A stretch of 64,000 nucleotides of DNA from Phallusia mammillata (lineage: Eukaryota; Chordata; Ascidiacea; Phlebobranchia; Ascidiidae), in assembly GCA_003260075.1 (NCBI GenBank), contig QLIY01000263.1, positions 1 to 64,000 of the forward strand. Reading direction: 5' to 3'. The notes beneath the pieces were generated by a model. It had not been told where the DNA came from, searched no databases, and saw only the letters and a list, made by a program, of their open reading frames with translations. This document shows positions 48,068-58,389 of the stretch, piece after piece. The translations under genes and the position numbers were made by a program. Within the stretch, counting starts at the first letter, position 1; each line of letters begins with the position of its first letter.

Positions 48068-49424
48068 CAAAGAAGCGCGCTTGATTTAAATAGCTGAAAG
48101 ACGAGGTGCACACCTGCCGAGAAGCTAACCTTTTTTGGTTTGGAACCTAAAATCAAAAAACGCTTAAATTCGTTTTAAACTTAAAGCATAAATAAAAATA
48201 GATTTTAAAATTAAAGTCTGCTCATATTTTTTAACATTTTTATTATAAAGCATTATGTATTTAATAATAAGGGCCCATTTATTCAGAATCCGTACTAAAC
48301 TAATCTTAATTTGCACCAACCAAAGTTTACATTATTCACAGCAAGAAACATTTGTTAGGCTACGAACTTAGAATAAATATTTTACTTAAATTGTCTTTAA
48401 ACTTGAAATAATAGGGACTTGACTTTATTTGTAGTTTGAGCCCCATGAAACTTATAAAATTCCTAGCACAAGTAATTTGGTTGACAATTTTTTTAAGTTT
48501 AAACAAATTTGCTGTTTTGTTTTCTCAGGCCAACGGGTTTCTGGTTCATAAAACGTATCTGAAATTTGGTGCCGCACCAAAATGAAGGTCCACATAGGCG
48601 TAGAGTTTTACAAGGTGCTGGTGGACGTAAAATTAAAATCGATTAAATGTGGCGTTGCTATGATGTGTGCAACCACAATAATAGCTCGATTCAATTCCTA
48701 GAGTTTCCCAACAAACTTCCCACAGAAAATTAATATTTGTTTCGAAACACGTTTTTATGTCGGTATATGGGCCAGTGTCACCTTGTTTAGGTCTTATACG
48801 AGACATATTTTGCGACACAAAGTGGCAAGGTGTGAATGATCGAGTGTTGTATTCAGACTTAAAATATATATTTTTAATTCTTAATTCGGCAAAGTAGATT
48901 AAAATGTCAGTAGTTATCATTGTAATAACAATTACGCACGTAATAATTATGAGTTTTCACTGCCATCAAAATACAAAAGGCACTTGTTGTCGCGGCACCC
49001 AGGTTGAAAACTTGGTGGAAAGGTGCATGAAAAACAGCGCCTTAACCGCCGTACAAGGCATTGGGAATGATTACTGCCTGAAGAATTTCGTAGGGTAATG
49101 CCTAGAAAATTTATGTCATAAGCTTGTGATAACTGCCAGTTAGGCGAAATGTATGAGGCACTAAGAGCCAGGACTGAATCAGCCAATTAAGTGTTTCCAA
49201 TCACAACATTACTTTTACATAATTTGTAAAATTAATTATCTCAATTTTTACATGATTGACTATAAAGTAGTGGTTCCCAGTCTGGAAGGAATTTACTTTA
49301 ATGTATATAGTATACGTGTGGTTTGTAAATAAAAACTTTAGCTCTGGCAAAATAAACTGTGGAGATGATAAAAGATTCGATTTTAAATGAACTTTGTATG
49401 GTTTAGCATCTAGTTACTCTAAGT

Positions 49425-49912
49425 CAGGGGTCCCCAACCTGTGGTACGCGTACCACTAGTGGTACGCGAAGGTTTTTCGGGTGGTACGCGAGCAGATTCC
49501 GTTTTTTTTCACAAAAACCTGGATTCACAACTTCATATTTTGTTTGTCTGGTTATGTTTACAAATAAATTTTCCCAAGACTATTCTTATTGTTACGTAAC
49601 TATTTCTGTTGTTTCGTATCATTACGATCTTCAAAATACAGGCCATGTCAATGTCAACAAGAAGCACAGTTGTTTTGAAAAACCGTACAACGCTGTGGCA
49701 CAGCGGGCGTTAATCATGTCAAGCAGCGAAAATGCATGTAACAAGAATCTCATTAAATTCAGTTGTGGTGCTTTAGTGTTATTTTAGTAGGCCAATATTA
49801 TTCTTCGAATAAAAGATTATTCGATCAAATTAGTTGTTCTGCAAGAAGTGGTACGCGTGGCAGTACGGAGTGTCCAAGTGGTACGAGGTCGTAAAAAGGT
49901 TGGGAACCCCTG
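49425..49912. mobile_element. hAT-type MITE
   Basis: Ends CAGGGGTCCCCAACC and GGTTGGGAACCCCTG, perfect 8-bp flanks CTCTAAGT. 488 bp, rich in GGTACGCG words near both ends; no transposase. Confidence 0.92.
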
Positions 49913-50090
49913 CTCTAAGTTATAGTCTAGTGGGGAAGAACAAAAATGTTTTTGTTTGTTAAGAAGGAAATTCGTCGATAAAGTTTGGGAACCACTGTAC
50001 TACAGTGTCAGTTTCCACAAGAATTTAAACACGGTTTCGTTTTACAGTAGATGAAATACATTTTAGAATTTTAGCCTTTAATGTACACAG

Positions 50091-50257
50091 GGTGGCTCTG
50101 GCGGACCACTGGCTGTATAAACGGCAGCGGTAAATGGGCATTGATCGTTATCACGTCGTTCGGTGCAGAAAACTACCCAACGAAGATTTTTTCTATTTGG
50201 TCGAAGAATGTTGTCGTCTACGATTGGAAAGATGGGCAGCTGGAAGACCAATGTTGA
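50091..50257 (+). pseudogene. Relic last exon of an S1 serine protease
   Basis: Follows an AG acceptor and begins GGSGGPLAV, the active-site loop GDSGGPLAV with Asp194 changed to Gly, then hits a TAA. One frame over, the reading continues as a diverged copy of the last exon of the proteases at 58-64 kb: SGKWALIVITSFGAE, then IFSIWSKNVVVYDW aligns with [13 protein letters not shown] frameshift plus the lost Asp make it non-functional. No other exons were found next to it. Confidence 0.8.
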
Positions 50258-50778
50258 TTGTTATATTTCGTTCAGCCCTGACAAATAAAGATTTTATAAA
50301 TGATATTAAGCGATTTGAGGTATGACATGATGTTGGAAGATGTGCAGGAACTAACACCCAACCCATACTTGCTTTGCGATTACCTACAATATATTCCACG
50401 TTATATGATATTCTTATTCAACATATGTTTTATGTTTAATCATGTTTTATGTTGTCTATGACTTTTATAGCCTATGACACTTTTTGAGGCTTGTACGGTC
50501 GAAAATTAACAGAAGTTTCAGTTCCAGCCTCGACAGATAATTTGTTTTAATGTTTTATTACTTCTACAACTTTATTTAGCACTATCCTTTCAAATAGTCA
50601 AGCAGTTGCATGACGTGGTCAGCGCAGCTTATTTGTTTTGCTTGTTGCATTGCCATTATATGTTAAAACTGTACGTATTTGTGATTGAAATTTCTGGGTA
50701 AAACTACAGAAAAGTAACTGAATTCCGTTTACTTTTAATTCATCATCAAATGGGCATTTAAACCCCGCTTGCATTCCC

Positions 50779-51069
50779 AAATTTAGGAAAAAAGAAAAAG
50801 GTCGCAAAAGTATTGGATTTACACTCCCAAAGGACTTAAACTTCCCGAACCCCTACTTGAGATTAACTTAATTTCTGGCCCGAAGCCCTAAATCTGGGGT
50901 CGGCAACTTACGGCCCGCTCCCCCCCCCCAATTTAGGAAAAAAGAAAAAGGTCGCAAAAGTATTGGATTTACACTCCATAAGGACTTAAACTTCCCGAAC
51001 CCCTACTTGAGATTAACTTAATTTCTGTCCCGAAACCCTAAATCTGGGGTCGGCAACTTACGGCCCGCC
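50779..51069 (+). repeat. Poly-C junction between two copies
   Basis: Copies 50779-50918 and 50930-51069 around C10 at 50920-50929. It includes the left end of the hAT element at 51044. Confidence 0.9.
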
Positions 51070-51574
51070 AAGCAAAATTATCCGGCCTGCAACCCTTTCA
51101 GAAACTGCCCACATTTTGTCGGGGAACCACATTGTTGGTAATTCTGTTAGGTATTGTTAACCTCTATGTTATTGTTATATCACAATCGTTATTCCAACAA
51201 ACAAACAAACTCCACATACGTAAATTCAAATGCAAGTAACTTTGTTGCGATAGTGTTCCAACAAGTGCCCTAAATCGAAGGCCCACAAATACTTTGTAGT
51301 GCGACCAACAAAAACAGTCCAATGCCCCTCGACCCAAATCGCAGAAACTTTTGCTGCCATTGGGTATTTAGCCTATTTATTACCGTGGTTGGCAGCTTTG
51401 TCGCTTTAACTCCAGTTTTAAACATTGCCAAATACCGCGACAACCCGATCAAAATAGGCTGTTTTTTGAGAGTTCCAACAACATGACTAGAAAAAAGGTA
51501 AAAAATCATGTAGCTTGCCGCGATTTGCCAAATCTTAGTTTTGGTCACTGCATGCAAAAGGTTGCCGACCCCCG
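51044..51574. mobile_element. hAT-type MITE
   Basis: Ends CTGGGGTCGGCAAC and GTTGCCGACCCCCG, perfect 8-bp flanks CCCTAAAT. Its left end also appears in the allelic piece just before the poly-C run at 50.92 kb. The long minus-strand open frame inside it has no recognisable homology. Confidence 0.88.
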
Positions 51575-51656
51575 CCCTAAATAAACTATTTTGGTAAATT
51601 GCGTTGTCAGCTTTTCTCGAAGTGTTGTTTAAAATTAGCTCTGACAATTACAATTG

Positions 51657-51790
51657 TCAAACAGACCCTGCTGTTACTTCACAGGCTTTGACGTGTACCT
51701 TTGTTTGCACTATGCGTTCACTGTAAACCACTTAAGCTATTTCTGCCCACAGCAAAAATAGAATATCGCGAAGATATATTTGAAACAAAA
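51657..51790 (+). pseudogene. Diverged copy of the protease-cluster upstream region
   Basis: The stretch beginning acagaccctgctgttact resembles the sequence before protease copies 2 and 3 (60993-61090 and 62274-62400): the same order of cctgctgt, ttcacaggctttnacacgtacct, gttcactgtaaa and gaagatat words. No signal-peptide exon follows. Together with the relic at 50.09 kb it shows that the tandem protease array once reached further left. Confidence 0.55.
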
Positions 51791-51839
51791 CGGCTGCAAA
51801 AATTCACAGGCTTCATGGAAGAGCGGTTACTTCAGGTGC

Positions 51840-53415
51840 TGATAGGCTTGCACTGTTGATATTTGTTTAGAGCAGGAGTGCACAACTTTTTTGCTACGAC
51901 TGCCGCATCGCAGCTCCTTATTTCACCAAAGACCGCCAATTACCTGCTTGTTTTTGTTTCAAAATTACTGATGTAAAGAAATTGGTTATATCATACATAT
52001 ATATACCATCTAATGGCACCCAAAAACCAATTTCTGTCTTGATGCACAGAATGAGCTACACAGTGTAAAGATCAGTCGTAAGTGTTTACGACGACACAAT
52101 CTATATTGTTACGCTTGTGGTACCTGTTTTTTTGCATTGTTTGTACACAACAGGCGTACAAATAGCCTAACGTATATCGTTACTGGGCTGGTAATACTCT
52201 TTTCAGTACGCTTAAATCTGTTCAGAACAATTTGAAATTCAGATATTTAGCAAAAGAGTTTTTTTCTAAACGCAACGGCCGCCAGAACATAAATTTTGAT
52301 ATACATGTGGCCGCACAAACTCGTCTCTGTGGCCGTAACGGTCGCAGATGTACCCCTGGTTTAGAGACACACGCTGACAAAATTCCATTGTGTAATGAAG
52401 TTTCATTCTCCGTGACTCCACCCCCAGTGCCATCGCTAAAATGTCCTTGGATGGATTGTTTTTCCATCACTTAAAACAGTTTGACTGCCAAATTATTACC
52501 TTATGTTATTATATGCAGCTTGCTTGATTGGCAGCTTCTAGTTTGCAGTTTTAGTCGAAAGATTTTTTTGTCTTGCGATTTAAAAATACCAACGCACCAC
52601 AATTCGCAAGCGGCGCTTCTTCAAAGACAGCATATCAGAAACAACTGCGTGACAACTAATAATTTTGGAAATATTTAGATTCTAAATGAAAAGAAGTAAG
52701 GGCGGCAAGAAACGCAGCTTTTGAGTTACCGCGTAGGCTTCGGGGTGCCACTTTAAATGTAACGCCTGGAAACACGACTCTTTTCTTGTAACGAAAAAAA
52801 GTTTCACAACTCGAAGGGCCTCATCTAAAATGGTCTTGAAAATCACTGACGTAGTTTAATGGTTGCGGAACGGCAACAGTGGCAAACACAAATCAATTAG
52901 CGCAATATGCAATCGTACGCCAAGATAGCTTACAACAAATGGAGTTGGCCGAAAGGAAATGCCGAAATAGATATTGAATATATCGCACCTTGGGTGCAAA
53001 ATTCTGTGTTACAACTTATTCCGAACAGTTATCTGACTACCAATACACACCATTGTTTCTTTAACTCAGGGCCCCGCATGCGGCCCGGCAAAGGAGTTCA
53101 TGCGGCCCGCCAAATGTTAGTAAAATTTTTATATGAGCACAGCCGTAGAGTTTTAAAAAATACCGGGTGTGCGACTTGCCGATACCTATACCATGTGCAG
53201 TATCTGTACCCGTACCATACTTACTTTGGAACTAAACAAAGAAACTTTTTACGTGCTTTACCTTGTTGTTTCTGCCACGTTATTTTGCAAATCGTCACTT
53301 GACACAACTTCTTCGTTCGATAAAAGTAAATAAAAGTAAAAGGGATTCAAGTTTTCAAATACAGCCCTCTTTGCAATGTTGACGCCAAAACGTTGGTCAC
53401 TTTGGATCAAGTTTG
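51840..53415. other. Repeat-derived intergenic DNA, no gene
   Basis: Contains hAT-like left ends without visible partners (caggagtgcacaact at about 51877 and cagggccccgcatgcggccc at about 53068). A frame at 52907-53302 spans repeat sequence and is not convincing as a gene. Confidence 0.45.
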
Positions 53416-53740
53416 CCCCCCCCCCTGTAGCTTTTATGGGATCACCTCTATATCAGTGGTTCCCAGCCAGGGGCCCGTGAGATGGATTTAGGGGGTCCGT
53501 GGAGGCAAACATTCTTAGCACCATTAACCAACAGTACAATATTTTTAAGTATCCAAACAACTGTTTATCAAACCTTTGGATCAAGAAAACTTCCTTTATA
53601 TTTGATTGTTACCTCCATTGTGACATCACAACACACATGAACAACAAAACTATAGTGCTTTGTTTTAGGTATTGTTTACCAGACAATATCTTTGTTGCAT
53701 TGGCTGCTACAGGACAGAACTTTATTGAGTTTTAAGCAGG
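53416..53740 (+). repeat. Poly-C run followed by a copy of 55139-55385
   Basis: C10 at 53416-53425. The following roughly 245-300 bases repeat 55139-55385 almost exactly, including unique flank, target site and hAT left part. The two copies are 1.7 kb apart rather than adjacent. Confidence 0.85.
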
Positions 53741-54114
53741 GAGTCGAACCGCTTGTCATATGGGTTCAGGTTCGGTTCGGGTTCACTTGGTTTCGTTTTT
53801 AAGGGTTCGGGTTCGGTTCCGGTTTTTAAAAATGTATATTTTCGGGTTTGGGTTTTGTTCCGGTTTGGGCAAATTATCCTGTGCGAACCGGTTTGCGTTT
53901 TTTAAACAGGTTCAAATATCTATTTGTTTCAATTTAATTCTACCCATCATCTACCTGGCCTAATCATTAAACTCCAAAAGAACTTTGCCAGTGCACTGCC
54001 ATTTTTGACACGCCCTATAAGTGTTATCTCGTCTATTCTTCAGTGCGCTGCTTTTCAAAAAAAAACACAAAATATAAAACAGACTGAATTTTATACTGGT
54101 TCAGTTCCGGTTCA

Positions 54115-54124
54115 CCCCCCCCCC
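54115..54124 (+). repeat. Poly-C run without visible duplication
   Basis: C10 after a stretch rich in GGTTCGGGTTC-like words (53760-53910 and 54100-54114). No copy of either flank was found nearby. Confidence 0.7.
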
Positions 54125-54287
54125 GCACAACATCGAAAAATGGATACCAAAAACGCCTCGCTTTGTTTAACGTTAGCGCAAGGATTTTATTAACAAAAAA
54201 ACGTGGTGTAGCCTATGTTGCAAAAAATGCTTGTTTATTTTGAAACAATTGCAATTGTTGCGTTCATGTTAATATTTTGGGCAAAAT

Positions 54288-54752
54288 CAGGGGTGCACAA
54301 CCTGCGGCTGTGACCATGTATGTTAAAATACTCGTGTTGGCGGCCGTGACGTAACTAAAACTATTTTGCCAAATATTTAGATTTTCAAACTGCTAAAACA
54401 GATTTCGTGAGACTGGAAAAATGTTTACCAGCCTAGTAACCATATGCGCAAAGCTTTTTATCCGCTTATTGTGTACAAACAATGCGAAAGAACAGGCACC
54501 GCAATCGTCACAATACAGAGTATGACATCATAAACAGTTAGCTTCGTTTAGCTAAATTAAGTACCAAGAAAGACATTATTAATCTGAGCATTTAAGGTNT
54601 TATTAATCTGAGCATTTTAGGCGGCTTTAAATGGTATATATAGGATACAAATCTAATTCTTAACACCAGGCCGTTGGTGAAATACTATGCGGCCCCCTAA
54701 GATTAAGGACTTTTGAATGCGGCCCTTGCACTGAAAAGTTTGCCCACCCCTG
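54288..54752. mobile_element. hAT-type element, ends not matched, contains an N
   Basis: Left end CAGGGGTGCACAACC and right end TTTGCCCACCCCTG with GCGGCC-rich subterminal sequence. The 8-bp flanks differ (ggcaaaat and ctttaact). An N at 54599 sits between two copies of ttattaatctgagcattt, so the two ends may derive from different contigs. Confidence 0.6.
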
Positions 54753-54964
54753 CTTTAACTGTTACCGTTACAGTGATGGACTTCTAAGTCGCTGGTCAAC
54801 ATCCATGTTCAGGACCAAACGTTAACTTTATTTACTGCACATCCGTGTAGTAAAGTTGACGAATATAGACCTACACAAACATTTTGTGTAAGATTAATCA
54901 AAATTTCCACGACCAAGGCATAATTTCGTTAGTCCTTTTCGCAATAAAGCGCATCAAAATGAAG

Positions 54965-55110
54965 CACAATAAACTTCGGTTAATCCCGGATTATGCGCCT
55001 AATTCGGATAAGACTCGAGGTACAAATGATGTTTAATGTGATAAGACTAAGAACATCGGTTAATCCGGATTTACGTTTATTCCGGACAAATGTTTTTAAA
55101 CCTATAGGAA
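54965..55110. repeat. Dispersed MITE-like repeat, copy 3
   Basis: Same orientation as copy 2: cttcggttaatcccgg, attcggataagactcgagg, then tgatgtttaatgtgataag and ggttaatccggattt. Confidence 0.55.
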
Positions 55111-55167
55111 CTCACTAAAACATTGTCTCTATTTTTTAATGTAGCTTTTATGGGATCACCTCTATAT

Positions 55168-55571
55168 CAGTGGTTCCCAGCCAGGGGTCCGTGAGATGGA
55201 TTTAGTCCGTGGAGGCTAACATTCTTAGCACCATTAACCAACAGTACAATATTTTTAAGTGTCCAAACAACTGTTTATCAAACCTTTGGATCAAGAAAAC
55301 TTACTTTTTCTTTGATTGTTACCTCCATTGTGACATCACAACACACATGAACAACAAAACTTATAGTGCTTTGTTTTAGGTATTGTTTAGGTATTTATAT
55401 CGACTCCCTGGTTTTAAGGAATGATGTCATTAAATTTCTGCCCCAAAAAGCGAAATTATAACGTATAATGCAGCAAACAAAAAACAGAACAAGACTTAAT
55501 TACGTTGGGGGTCCGTGGACCTAAAAAATTATAAAAGGGGTCCGTGAATACAAAAAGGTTGGGAACCACTG
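55168..55571. mobile_element. hAT-type MITE; left part also present at 53454
   Basis: Ends CAGTGGTTCCCAGCC and GGTTGGGAACCACTG, perfect 8-bp flanks CTCTATAT. The same left flank, including the target site and the unique sequence before it (gtagcttttatgggatcac), precedes a partial copy at 53454, directly after a poly-C run. Confidence 0.9.
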
Positions 55572-55703
55572 CTCTATATCCTATATTTTTCAGCACCTTA
55601 CACAAGCCTGACGTGTATCAAAAAACTTTACAACTTCTATGTCTGCTGTCGCTGCTCTGAGCTTTAAATCGATAAGAGAAATTTACGTACTTAGTAAATA
55701 TAC

Positions 55704-57440
55704 TTAAGGTAAATTATAGTGTGAGTGCGATAACGCAGAGTCTGTTTTATTTGATTTTGTATCCATATAATTTTTGTAACCATATAAAGAGTATGAATAT
55801 AAAACAATTAAAAATAAACTACTTGCCTCATTATAAACAGATCCATGCTCATACTTTCCATCAAGCTGGCGTGGTAAAATTTGTCGGACTTGGTGAATTC
55901 CGCCAGATAGATAGCAGTATAATCTACCATGACACAAGGTGGCTGCTGCTATGAAATGTCCAATAGTTCGCGATGTACCATCGGCAACTCTAACAGTCCC
56001 ACATACAGGCTCATATCCACTCCCATCCTCGTTTTCAGCAAAAACCTGTTGTTTGACCTCCATCATCGATTCTATAACAATACATTTGGTCATTACATGT
56101 TAGACACATGTAAGCGCTGTCAAAACCAGCTTAAATAGCATCAGTGCCACGTACCTGATAGAAATCTCTGGATACTCCTCCCGTGTCAACCCCCGCTTCG
56201 CCAATAAATTCAATGTTATATGACCTGCTGCGTTTTTTCCCAATTATATGGCGTCATAAAGAAATTGTGAAAATCGCGAAAAGCGAAATTTGCTTCTAAA
56301 TTTACTATTTTTGGCAATTTCTTAAGCTTTAACAATTTATACTTTTTAGCGCGGCCGGAGTGTTCGTTATACTGCAGCCATCATCCGAGATTGCGTAATC
56401 ACTATCGTTCTCTTTCTCTTCTAACTTCATACAGATGCTGTCCTCTGTGCTATCACATGCGAACTCGGTTTGCTTTCTGCTTAAACATTCATCAGCATGA
56501 ATCTCGATTTCGGACAAGGGATACTGTCGATTGTATACCGGACAACGCATTTTGGCTTGTGTCGTAAAACGATAAACCGTCTGTATCGTTTTCGTTTTCT
56601 TGGTGACTTTTACCATTAACGCACGCTTTTTCTTTATCTTTTGCAATCAGGTCACATGATCCACTTACAAACCCATTTTTGTTGTCGAGTAGTCGGGTAC
56701 TTCACTGAGGTAAAAGCATAATCGTACAGAGGGTTTTCCTAATTCTTCCTTAAAATGCATCAATGTAAACCAGTGGTTCTCAAACTTTTTTATTGTCGGG
56801 GCCAAATGGTACTTTTTTAAGTGTGTAGGGAGCCGCAAAAAACGAAACCTTGAGAAAATCACTAAAGATTATGACTTTAAAAGCTAAAATAGCAATCTTT
56901 GGTGGTTTTCTGAGGTCTGGTGCGAGCCGCAAAATAAGCAGTTGGGAGCCGCATGCGGCCCCGAAAACCGAGTTTGAGAAGCACTGATGTAAACGGTTCA
57001 TTATGCCCCGGAAGTAACGTTGACTATTTTCTGGCCATCTCTGAACCACAAATGACAAGAACTCGTTTCATCAAAGTCAACATCGAAAAAACTTCTCTTT
57101 TTACAGCAGCCTCGTGTATCTCCTTGCTTGTGACACCTTTTCTTATGGTCAGAGGAAGCATCGTTTCTCTCAGTGGGATCCATTTTCCATAATCGTTGCG
57201 CCGAATTAGGGCAATTTGAATGGTAACCTCTTCGTCTTTACCATTTCGGCGTGGTTTAGACTTTAATGGATAGGACATGACAAACCTTTCTTCTGATTTC
57301 TTTGCTGTATAATAATTTAAAGCTAGGTATGGAGTTGTTGGTGAAGAACTTGTTTTCGATGCTGACGGACTGGAACCCAAAATGATGGTTCGCGGGTGGC
57401 AACGGGAGACTGTGTTATGCAGAACGAGCACTGCGGGCAA
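55704..57440 (-). pseudogene. Degenerate multi-copy zinc-finger/HECT-like gene, broken by a hAT insertion
   Basis: Minus-strand pieces in order: about 115 residues from 57440 with TPYLALNYYTAKKSEERFV; a -1 frameshift in a T run near 57090; the frame resumes as FFDVDFDETSSCHLWFRDGQK and stops; a 216-bp hAT element (56771-56986); KEELGKPSVRLCFYL, then a GTAAGT donor; an exon at 56646-56329 with a finger-like CPVYNRQYPLSEIEIHADEC; and an exon near 56075-55840 with IGHFIAAATL. The finger normally reads CPVC, so its second Cys is lost. The pattern recalls the large fish and invertebrate families with a UBZ-like finger before a HECT ligase domain; that assignment is tentative. Frameshift, insertion and lost Cys point to a dead copy. 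Confidence 0.5.
56771..56986. mobile_element. Short hAT-type MITE inside the zinc-finger/HECT-like relic
   Basis: 216 bp. Ends CAGTGGTTCTCAAAC and GTTTGAGAAGCACTG, perfect 8-bp flanks ATGTAAAC. Confidence 0.92.
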
Positions 57441-58311
57441 AAACGAAAGCTAGATTGCAAAGTCATTTCGAAACGTGGACAAACCATTTTTACGATTTTC
57501 CTAGAAGTGAAGCAATAGAAGCTACTCCTGCTCGATACATGAGCTACATAACTTTAGTGATCCCCAGGCAAATGGAATGCAAAAAAATACCAATTAGTCT
57601 ACTATATGGTCTGCAGGTAAAATAGTCTCAAGCAGATAAAAAATCAATAAGTATGGTTACACATATATAGTGAGATGTTTTGAAGGCCAAGCACGAGACC
57701 ATCAGTTTTAATTATCTTTAGTTTGGTTGTTTACTGTAAATTTCACTGCCTCGCGGTAGTAGGGTTACCCGTAGTCTGCCCCTAAGAGGCCTTTTCTTAT
57801 TTCCTAAATCCTTTAACCAGAAACAAATCGACAGCCAAGCGCAGCTGTTCTTTCTAGGACTGTACTAGCACCTATACAAACTGCTAATCCAACACCATTA
57901 ATACTTTCTTTATATGTAAACTGAAGCCAATTGTTGAGCCTAAGCATTGTCACAACAACATTTTTAAGTCACAATTAGATTCTTAGAATATATTATAACA
58001 TAACTTCATGTGCTGCATTACAGGTTTCGCCGTTTAAACTGCGTCGCTTTTTCAAAGTGTTACGCTTTTTCATTATGTTTTGCTTTTTTAATGTGTTCAA
58101 CTTTTTATTGTGTTTCGCTTTTTAAATGTGTTTTAATTATTTGATGTGTTTTACATTTTTAATGTGTTCCACCTGGTCGCTATATGGGCCATTGTATTGT
58201 CATGGGAATTTCAACGGCTGTTCGATTCCAGTTTTATCCGAGAAAACAATGCCTGGCCAGCCATGAATAGCCAATAGTGAGAAATGACCATTTGTCCGGG
58301 AACAAAAAGTG
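57441..58311. other. Intergenic upstream of the protease cluster
   Basis: No gene seen. At 58030-58170 a loose tandem repeat of a TTTTTAATGTGTT-like unit occurs several times. The proximal promoter of protease copy 1 lies at the right end. Confidence 0.5.
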
Positions 58312-58319
58312 TATAAAAG
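58312..58319 (+). promoter_or_regulatory. TATA box of protease copy 1
   Basis: TATAAAAG 71 bases before the ATG. The sequence between it and the ATG is shared by all three protease copies (gattcgactatcgacag, acaaca before ATG). Confidence 0.7.
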
Positions 58320-58389
58320 CGACTCCTTCTTCTATGTTGGGTCATCTTCTGTTTGATTCGACTATCGACAGACAACTAAAGCGACAACA

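Larger units (their letters stand above)
47857..50090. other. Intergenic with a hAT element; no clear gene
   Basis: Downstream of the dehydrogenase. A 64-residue frame at 48904-49098 (hydrophobic start, several Cys) is the only noteworthy open frame; it has no recognisable family and I do not call it a gene. A hAT element occupies 49425-49912. Confidence 0.5.

Noticed and set aside
48904-49098. Small secreted Cys-containing protein
   Set aside because: No family resemblance, no splice signals and no promoter or polyadenylation context; chance open frame cannot be excluded.
51270-51647. A 125-residue minus-strand frame as a transposase
   Set aside because: It lies mostly inside a 531-bp non-autonomous hAT element and shows no hAT dimerisation or zinc-finger motifs.
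53760-53910. Telomere-like or coding repeat of GGTTCGGGTTC words
   Set aside because: Irregular unit length and many variants; looks like the end of a dispersed repeat rather than telomeric or coding sequence.
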